From: JAFGED01 sp964551295
Lineage (GTDB): Bacteria; Chloroflexota; Anaerolineae; B4-G1
Assembly (NCBI GenBank): GCA_964551295.1
Contig: CAZKDJ010000017.1
Coordinates: forward strand, 1-35,370
Length of the DNA stretch: 35,370 nucleotides
Reading direction: 5' to 3'
Shown in pieces: positions 31,216 to 35,370 of this stretch (positions are counted from its first letter, which is position 1; each line of letters begins with the position of its first letter). The notes under the pieces are model-generated. The model made no database searches and was not told where the DNA came from. It worked only from the letters and a program-made list of their open reading frames with translations. The position numbers and the translations under genes were made by a program.

Positions 31216-32478
31216 TCATCCTTGCGGCCCGGCGACGGCCAGCGCGTAGGCGTCGGAATCAAGCCAGTGCTGCGCCACGGCCTGCGCCTGCTCGACGGTG
31301 ACCGCGTTGATCAGCGCGGCGTACCGCTGCAGATAGTCCAGCCCAAGTTCGTAGCGCTCCATATCGAGGATGTAGCGAGCCACGCCCTCGTTTGTCTCCA
31401 GCCGCAAGGGCAGGCTGCCGGTGATGAAAGCCTTGTTGTCGGCCAGTTCCTCCGCGCTCACCGGCTCCTCGCAGATGCGCCTGACCTCGGTGCGGATGCT
31501 GTCAATGGCTTGTTCGACGTTGGCCGGGTTGACGCCAGCGACGATGCGCCAGGGCCCGGGACCGGCGCCGCCGGCGACGCGGCTGTACGAGTAGTAGGCC
31601 AGCCCTTGCTCCTCGCGCACCTTTTCCCCCAACCGGCCCATCAACCCAAAGATGCCCAGAATAGAGTTGCACACCGCTGCTTCCATGTAATCGGGCGAGG
31701 TGCGGGCGGGTCCGGGATAGCCAAGCACGATGTCCGACTGCGTCTTGCCGGGGATGGACACGAAGCGCTCACGCACCTCGGTGATACGAGGGGCATCGGG
31801 GAGCGGGTCGCGCTCGTAAGTGGGCGCCTGCCAGTTGCCAAAGGCCGCCTCGATCTGCGCCATTGCGGCGGCGGTCTCTACCGCGCCCACCACGGCGACC
31901 GTCATTCCCTGTGGGCCGTAGCCGTTGGCGTAAAACGCGGTCAGGTCGTCGCGGCTGATGTCGCCGACCGTCTCGGTGTATCCGTCGACGCTGCGGGAGT
32001 AGGGATGCGCCCCGGGGTAGGCCAGTTCATGAAAGGCCAGGTTGGCCATACTGCGAGTGTCGTGTGCGCGCTCATCGAGATCGGTGAGGATCTCGCCGCG
32101 CAGCTTTTCCACTTCGTCGGGCGGGAAGGCGGGATGCCGCAGCACGTCGGCCAGAACGTCCAGCGCTAGCGGCAGGTCTTCTGCCAGGCTCTTGGAACCA
32201 AAACCGGTGGTGTGCGTGCCGCCGTTGGTTCCTACGGTGGCTCCCACTGCTTCGAGCGTCTCATAGATCTGCTCGAAGGTGCGGCTTTCGGTGCCGCGCA
32301 TCAGCGCGTCGGCGGCAAAGGATGCCAGTCCGGCCTGCTCCGGCCGCTCGTCGCGGGCGCCCACGCGCAGGTAGCCCCGCACGACGACCGCCGGGCTGGC
32401 GTGGTTTTCGCGCACCAGCACGACGATGCCGTTGGGCAGCTCGCGCCGGGTGATGGTTTCGGGACCGGGAATGGACAC
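31216..32478 (-). CDS. M16-family peptidase-like protein, non-catalytic partner
   Basis: The 420-residue protein has the two-lobed M16 (pitrilysin/mitochondrial processing peptidase) fold. At the metal site, where catalytic members read HxxEH, it reads LASFAADALMRGT, with Ser53, Ala56 and Asp57 in place of the ligands. It should not hydrolyse on its own. The C-terminal lobe keeps RxxQGLAYYSYSR (Arg288, Tyr295), the Arg/Tyr pair that in two-subunit M16B enzymes helps bind substrate. It therefore looks like the partner of the catalytic M16 encoded two genes upstream. GTG 32478 follows the DUF368 stop by one base with AAGGGG nearby. It is co-transcribed with acpS downstream. Confidence 0.92.
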   Translation of the reverse strand: MSIPGPETITRRELPNGIVVLVRENHASPAVVVRGYLRVGARDERPEQAGLASFAADALMRGTESRTFEQIYETLEAVGATVGTNGGTHTTGFGSKSLAEDLPLALDVLADVLRHPAFPPDEVEKLRGEILTDLDERAHDTRSMANLAFHELAYPGAHPYSRSVDGYTETVGDISRDDLTAFYANGYGPQGMTVAVVGAVETAAAMAQIEAAFGNWQAPTYERDPLPDAPRITEVRERFVSIPGKTQSDIVLGYPGPARTSPDYMEAAVCNSILGIFGLMGRLGEKVREEQGLAYYSYSRVAGGAGPGPWRIVAGVNPANVEQAIDSIRTEVRRICEEPVSAEELADNKAFITGSLPLRLETNEGVARYILDMERYELGLDYLQRYAALINAVTVEQAQAVAQHWLDSDAYALAVAGPQG

Positions 32479-32479
32479 G

Positions 32480-33361
32480 TTACGCCCCTTCTTCTTGGAA
32501 CGCGGCCGCCTCTCCCTCCGTCGACTTGCCGAGGAAGTAAGCGATGACCGCCCCCACGAGCAAGAGCGGGATACCGACGAGACTGTGCTCGCCAAAGGCA
32601 AACCCCGCCGGCCACAAGCCGATGAGCGATCCGCAGATCAGGCCCAGGATGGCGTAAAAGGTCACTGCCGGCCAGCGCTTTAGCAGCATGCTCGTCAGCT
32701 TGGCAAAGACCAGGATGCCCAGGACGAGGCCCAGCGTCGCCGGTATGAGGACCGCCCAATCAATGGAAAGGTCAGTCAAAGAATCGAGCGCCTCGACGAT
32801 GGGCTCGTACGTGCCCGTCAGCAGGAGGATGTACGAGCCGCTCAGGCCCGGCGTCATCATCGCGCTGCCGGCGAAAAAGCCCCCGAAGGCCAGTTGGATC
32901 AAGTTCGGGGCGGAGGCGGCGGCGGCGGAAGTGTGCGTCAATGATTCGTTCCTTCCCACCAGCCCCACCACGATAGCGACCGCTGCCCCGACGGCGAAGG
33001 CGATCGCCCGGCCGGCCGACGGCTTCATGTCGTGGTGCATCTGGGTCACGCTGGGAATGCCGCCGGCGATCACGCCGATGAAAAAGAGCACCGACAGGAC
33101 GGGGTGTCGATCGAGCACGAGGGATGCCACTTTGGCGATACCCACCGTCCCGATGGCGACCCCTAGGGCCAGTGGAACCAGAAAGAGCAGGCGCTTTTTC
33201 AACTCGTCCATATTTCTGAGGCTCGAAAGCAGGCCGCTGACCGACGCGACCAGTTCGTCATACACCCGCAGCAGCACCATGAACGTGCCGCTGCTGACGC
33301 CGGGGACGATGTGGACGACGCCGACGATCATGCCTTTTAGCAACAGGATGATGGTTCTCAC
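32480..33361 (-). CDS. DUF368 (PopT-type) polyprenyl-phosphate translocase
   Basis: The 293-residue integral membrane protein has about nine hydrophobic segments. The family fingerprint is present twice as inverted-repeat motifs, VPGVSSGTFMVLL at about 19-31 and TPGLSGSYILLL at about 169-180. DUF368/PopT proteins are reported to return undecaprenyl phosphate, the lipid carrier of cell-wall precursors, across the inner membrane. That function is transferred here by family. The start is a GTG at 33361 sharing GTGA with the stop of the catalytic M16 gene, and its stop is one base before the second M16 start. Sandwiching between two M16 subunits is unusual. Confidence 0.9.
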   Translation of the reverse strand: MRTIILLLKGMIVGVVHIVPGVSSGTFMVLLRVYDELVASVSGLLSSLRNMDELKKRLLFLVPLALGVAIGTVGIAKVASLVLDRHPVLSVLFFIGVIAGGIPSVTQMHHDMKPSAGRAIAFAVGAAVAIVVGLVGRNESLTHTSAAAASAPNLIQLAFGGFFAGSAMMTPGLSGSYILLLTGTYEPIVEALDSLTDLSIDWAVLIPATLGLVLGILVFAKLTSMLLKRWPAVTFYAILGLICGSLIGLWPAGFAFGEHSLVGIPLLLVGAVIAYFLGKSTEGEAAAFQEEGA

Positions 33362-34662
33362 GAGTTCTCCTTTGAGTTTTCTTGTTGGTTGGTCGGCACG
33401 TACCAGCCGACCGTGCGGTTCGATGGTGCGAGGTAGGTCTGCGCTACGCGGTGCACGTCCTCAACGGTGACGGCGCTGAGGTTGTCGATGTAATGCTCGA
33501 ACCAGCCATAGTCGGCAAAGATCTCGCTGTATCCCATCCACAACGCCTGCCCGGTGACCGTCTCGCTGGAGTAGGCGAACTGGGCCTTGGCCTGCTTGAT
33601 CGCCTTGGCCAGCTCCTCATCCGTGACCGGTTCGTCGGCCACGCGCGCCAGCTCCGCCTGCAGCGCCTCTTCTACCTCGGCCGGGGTGCGGCCCGCACGC
33701 ACGACGACGGAGAGACCGTAGATGAAAGGATCGACCGTGGGGATCAGCGAGCCGGACACGTAGGCCGCCAGCTCTTTTGCCACCAGCGCCTTGTACAGGC
33801 GGCTGCTCTTGTTCGACGTGCCGCCGCCGGAAAAGGCCAGTCCGCTGGCGCCGCTGAGCGCCGCATCCAGCGCGGTCAGCGCGAAAAAGTCGGGCTCGCG
33901 TGCGGACGGAATGCGGAAAGCCATATCCAGGTAGGCCACGTTGCCCTCTCCCTCGACGATCACCCGCCGCTCCCCCTGCTGCGGCGGCTCGACGGCAGTG
34001 ACCGGCGGTGGCTCTGCGCCGTTGGGTATCGCGTCAAAATGCTGTTCGATCAGGTGCAGCATCTCGCCGGCGTCGAAATCGCCCGCGGCGACGGCTATCG
34101 CGTTCTTGGGCGTGTAGTAGGCGCGGTAATGGGCGTGGAGCTGGTCGCGCGTCATCGTCTCCAGGTCGCACATGTGGCCGATGGTCCCGTGCCCGTAGGG
34201 GTGCACGTGAAAGACCGATCCCATCAGCGCCTCGTTGAGCAGGAACTCGGGATTGTTCTCGGCGCCCTGCCGCTCGCTGATGACGACGCTGCGCTCCATG
34301 GCCGCGACATCGGGATCAAAAGACACGTTGGCCATGCGGTCGGCCTCGATGCGCAGGCCCAGCTTGATGCGGTCGGCGGGCAGCGTGGCATAGTAGGTGG
34401 TAAAGTCGTACCACGTCATGCCGTTAAAGGCGCCGCCCTCGCGGGCGATAGCCTTGTCGGCCGCGCCCTGGGGGAACGCCTCGGTCCCCTTGAACAGCAT
34501 GTGCTCCACCCAGTGGGAGATGCCCGTGATGCCCGTATGTTCGTTGCGGCTTCCCACCCGGTACCACACCCAGAAGCTGGCCACCGGCGCGGCGTGGGCC
34601 TCTTTGACCAGCACGGTCAGGCCGTTGGATAATTGGGTTTTGATGAATTCGTTGTGTGTCAT
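33358..34662 (-). CDS. M16-family zinc metallopeptidase, catalytic subunit
   Basis: The 434-residue peptidase has the inverted zinc motif HxxEH intact as HWVEH (His50, Glu53, His54), with the third ligand Glu130 in the segment VVISE 76 residues later. It has the two M16 lobes but no second duplicated half, so it is the short M16B form that acts as a dimer. With the non-catalytic M16 protein two genes downstream it would make a heterodimer like the mitochondrial processing peptidase. It has no signal peptide. It is the first gene of the operon, with a promoter at 34680-34707. I see only a weak ribosome site before the ATG. Confidence 0.93.
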   Translation of the reverse strand: MTHNEFIKTQLSNGLTVLVKEAHAAPVASFWVWYRVGSRNEHTGITGISHWVEHMLFKGTEAFPQGAADKAIAREGGAFNGMTWYDFTTYYATLPADRIKLGLRIEADRMANVSFDPDVAAMERSVVISERQGAENNPEFLLNEALMGSVFHVHPYGHGTIGHMCDLETMTRDQLHAHYRAYYTPKNAIAVAAGDFDAGEMLHLIEQHFDAIPNGAEPPPVTAVEPPQQGERRVIVEGEGNVAYLDMAFRIPSAREPDFFALTALDAALSGASGLAFSGGGTSNKSSRLYKALVAKELAAYVSGSLIPTVDPFIYGLSVVVRAGRTPAEVEEALQAELARVADEPVTDEELAKAIKQAKAQFAYSSETVTGQALWMGYSEIFADYGWFEHYIDNLSAVTVEDVHRVAQTYLAPSNRTVGWYVPTNQQENSKENS

Positions 34663-34679
34663 TTTTCAGTCGAGGCCCA

Positions 34680-34707
34680 ATAATACCACAACCGGGCGTA
34701 AAGCCAA
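34680..34707 (-). promoter_or_regulatory. Promoter of the M16/DUF368/M16/acpS operon
   Basis: On the minus strand TTGGCT (34702-34707), 16 bases, TATTAT (34680-34685) with an extended -10 TGG. Transcription would start near 34673, leaving a very short leader before the ATG at 34662. This fits the lack of a good Shine-Dalgarno site. Confidence 0.6.
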
Positions 34708-34814
34708 ATCTCAAATTTCAAAGTTTGGCAGTCTCCTCTCGAAAGTCGCTCGCCATTTTTACCGCGGAGCTCGCAGAGTTCGCAGAGAAAATCTGAGAAA
34801 ATGCTACACATTGG

Positions 34815-34868
34815 CCCCCGGCCGGGGGTGTGTTATACATGTAATGTTTAGCGGCGCGAATCGCGCCG
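34815..34868. repeat. Two GC palindromes upstream of the partial HTH gene
   Basis: CCCCCGGCCGGGGG (34815-34828) and CGGCGCGA-A-TCGCGCCG (34852-34868) are perfect palindromes. A -10-like TGGTACACT (34890-34898) follows, with no clear -35. The second palindrome could be an operator. To the left, 34762-34790 has a tandem nine-base motif around CGCAGAG. Confidence 0.5.
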
Positions 34869-34927
34869 AATAAGTCGATTCCGTTTTTGTGGTACACTCT
34901 CCCCGCATCTTCTCTGCGGGGGTAGAC

Positions 34928-35370
34928 GTGGACATCCATATCGCACTATCAGATTGCACATTATCAACTGAACAGCAGGCCATCGTTGACGCGCTCAACG
35001 GGTTTCTGGCGTTGTTACCGGACGATGACGATCCTGACGCAGTTCTTCGCCTGGCGATGGAGATTCTGGAAGCCGCCGATGTGGCTCCGCAGAAGGTCCT
35101 GGCCCAAGCAGCGGGCTTCGCCCAACCCCGTTCGGTGCGGGTGTACAAAGAGCGGCTGCGGGCAGAAGGTCTGGCCGGGCTGTTTGATCGTCCGATTCCA
35201 GGGCGGCCGGCAGTCACCACGCAGACAGCGGTCGAGAAGGCGCTCATCCAGATCATCTTGAGCGCCGTGATCGAAGAGCACGCGTTGCCTGACGACAGGG
35301 TGTTGGCCAAGCGGGTGAACCAGGAGTTGAGCATAGCGCAGGCTCCAGAAGCAGGAAGCGTGACCGCCTC
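34928..35370 (+). CDS. Helix-turn-helix protein, transposase-like (partial, cut by window end)
   Basis: The frame starts at GTG 34928 with GGGGGT four bases upstream and is open to the window edge, about 147 codons. It has no stop in the window. Residues about 50-100 (VLAQAAGFAQPRSVRVYKERL then AEGLAGLFDRPIPGRPAVTT) look like a homeodomain-type helix-turn-helix followed by the Leu-Phe-Asp-Arg-Pro-GRP segment typical of IS630-like and related transposase N-termini. The acidic N-terminus (PDDDDPDAVLRLAM) is unusual. An insertion sequence or a DNA-binding regulator are both possible, and the rest of the gene is needed to decide. Confidence 0.6.
   Translation, partial: MDIHIALSDCTLSTEQQAIVDALNGFLALLPDDDDPDAVLRLAMEILEAADVAPQKVLAQAAGFAQPRSVRVYKERLRAEGLAGLFDRPIPGRPAVTTQTAVEKALIQIILSAVIEEHALPDDRVLAKRVNQELSIAQAPEAGSVTA

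Noticed and set aside
30997..32169. Forward open frame of 390 codons opposite acpS and the M16-like gene
   Set aside because: No domain or ribosome site; it mirrors high-GC codon use of the minus-strand genes, which carry recognisable motifs.
33382..34632. Forward open frame of 416 codons opposite the catalytic M16 gene
   Set aside because: The minus-strand frame has HxxEH and the third zinc ligand; the forward product shows only Arg/Val/Gly/His-rich sequence.
34872..34898. Full promoter before the partial HTH gene
   Set aside because: An extended -10 (TGGTACACT) is present but no -35 box lies at 16-18 bases, so it is only mentioned with the palindromes.

Overview
The window is about 35 kb of GC-rich bacterial chromosome, densely coded on both strands. 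The gene set suggests a Chloroflexota (Anaerolineae-like) genome: a DUF1028 protein with a peptidoglycan-binding-like tail, a PIN/TRAM membrane protein beside cysS, a two-subunit M16 peptidase cluster, a stand-alone DUF438-type PAS protein, and interspersed repeats of the kind common in that phylum. This assignment is inference. There is no rRNA or tRNA gene and no CRISPR array. Many intergenic gaps carry sigma-70-like promoters (TTGxxx, 16-17 bp, TAxxxT).

Layout. 1-5341 (+): tail of an unknown gene, a GAF/PAS sensor histidine kinase, a methyltransferase carrying an in-frame repeat insertion, a membrane protein, an arginase-like protein and a rhomboid protease. 5143-7579 (-): an operon of a membrane/CbrC-like fusion, a DUF1028 protein and a small Zn-ribbon protein. 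7580-8345 is a gene-free stretch with a hairpin, a 154-bp inverted-repeat element, a promoter, a 122-bp MITE with a perfect 9-bp target duplication, and an attenuator-like hairpin. 8346-11690 (+): PIN/TRAM protein, cysS, rlmB. 11806-14195 (+): a flippase-like membrane protein and an FAD oxidoreductase. 14235-17632 (-): a 2-hydroxyacid dehydrogenase and a surface VWA protein, separated by three hairpins. 17999-19765 (+): a CinA-like protein with an eroded deamidase domain and a UPF0316 membrane protein. 19767-21506 (-): an MsbA-like ABC exporter.

21662-28116 (+): an AAA ATPase overlapping a TOPRIM-like DUF4276 gene (a probable split OLD/PARIS-type defence pair), a glycerol kinase reduced to its two ends, a penicillin-acylase-family hydrolase, a double thioredoxin with one dead domain, and an EamA transporter. 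28121-34662 (-): a decayed YdcF/DUF218 gene, an operon of MazG-like, PAS and dtd genes, then a compact operon of M16 peptidase, DUF368 (PopT-type lipid carrier translocase), M16-like partner and acpS, with a DUF4386 membrane protein downstream. A partial helix-turn-helix protein runs off the right edge (+).

The most notable things are the AAA/DUF4276 pair translationally coupled to a glpK remnant, the MITE placed between a promoter and the PIN/TRAM-cysS operon, two repeat families whose ends supply stop codons (and perhaps a -35 box) to neighbouring genes, and the separately decaying glpK and ydcF copies.
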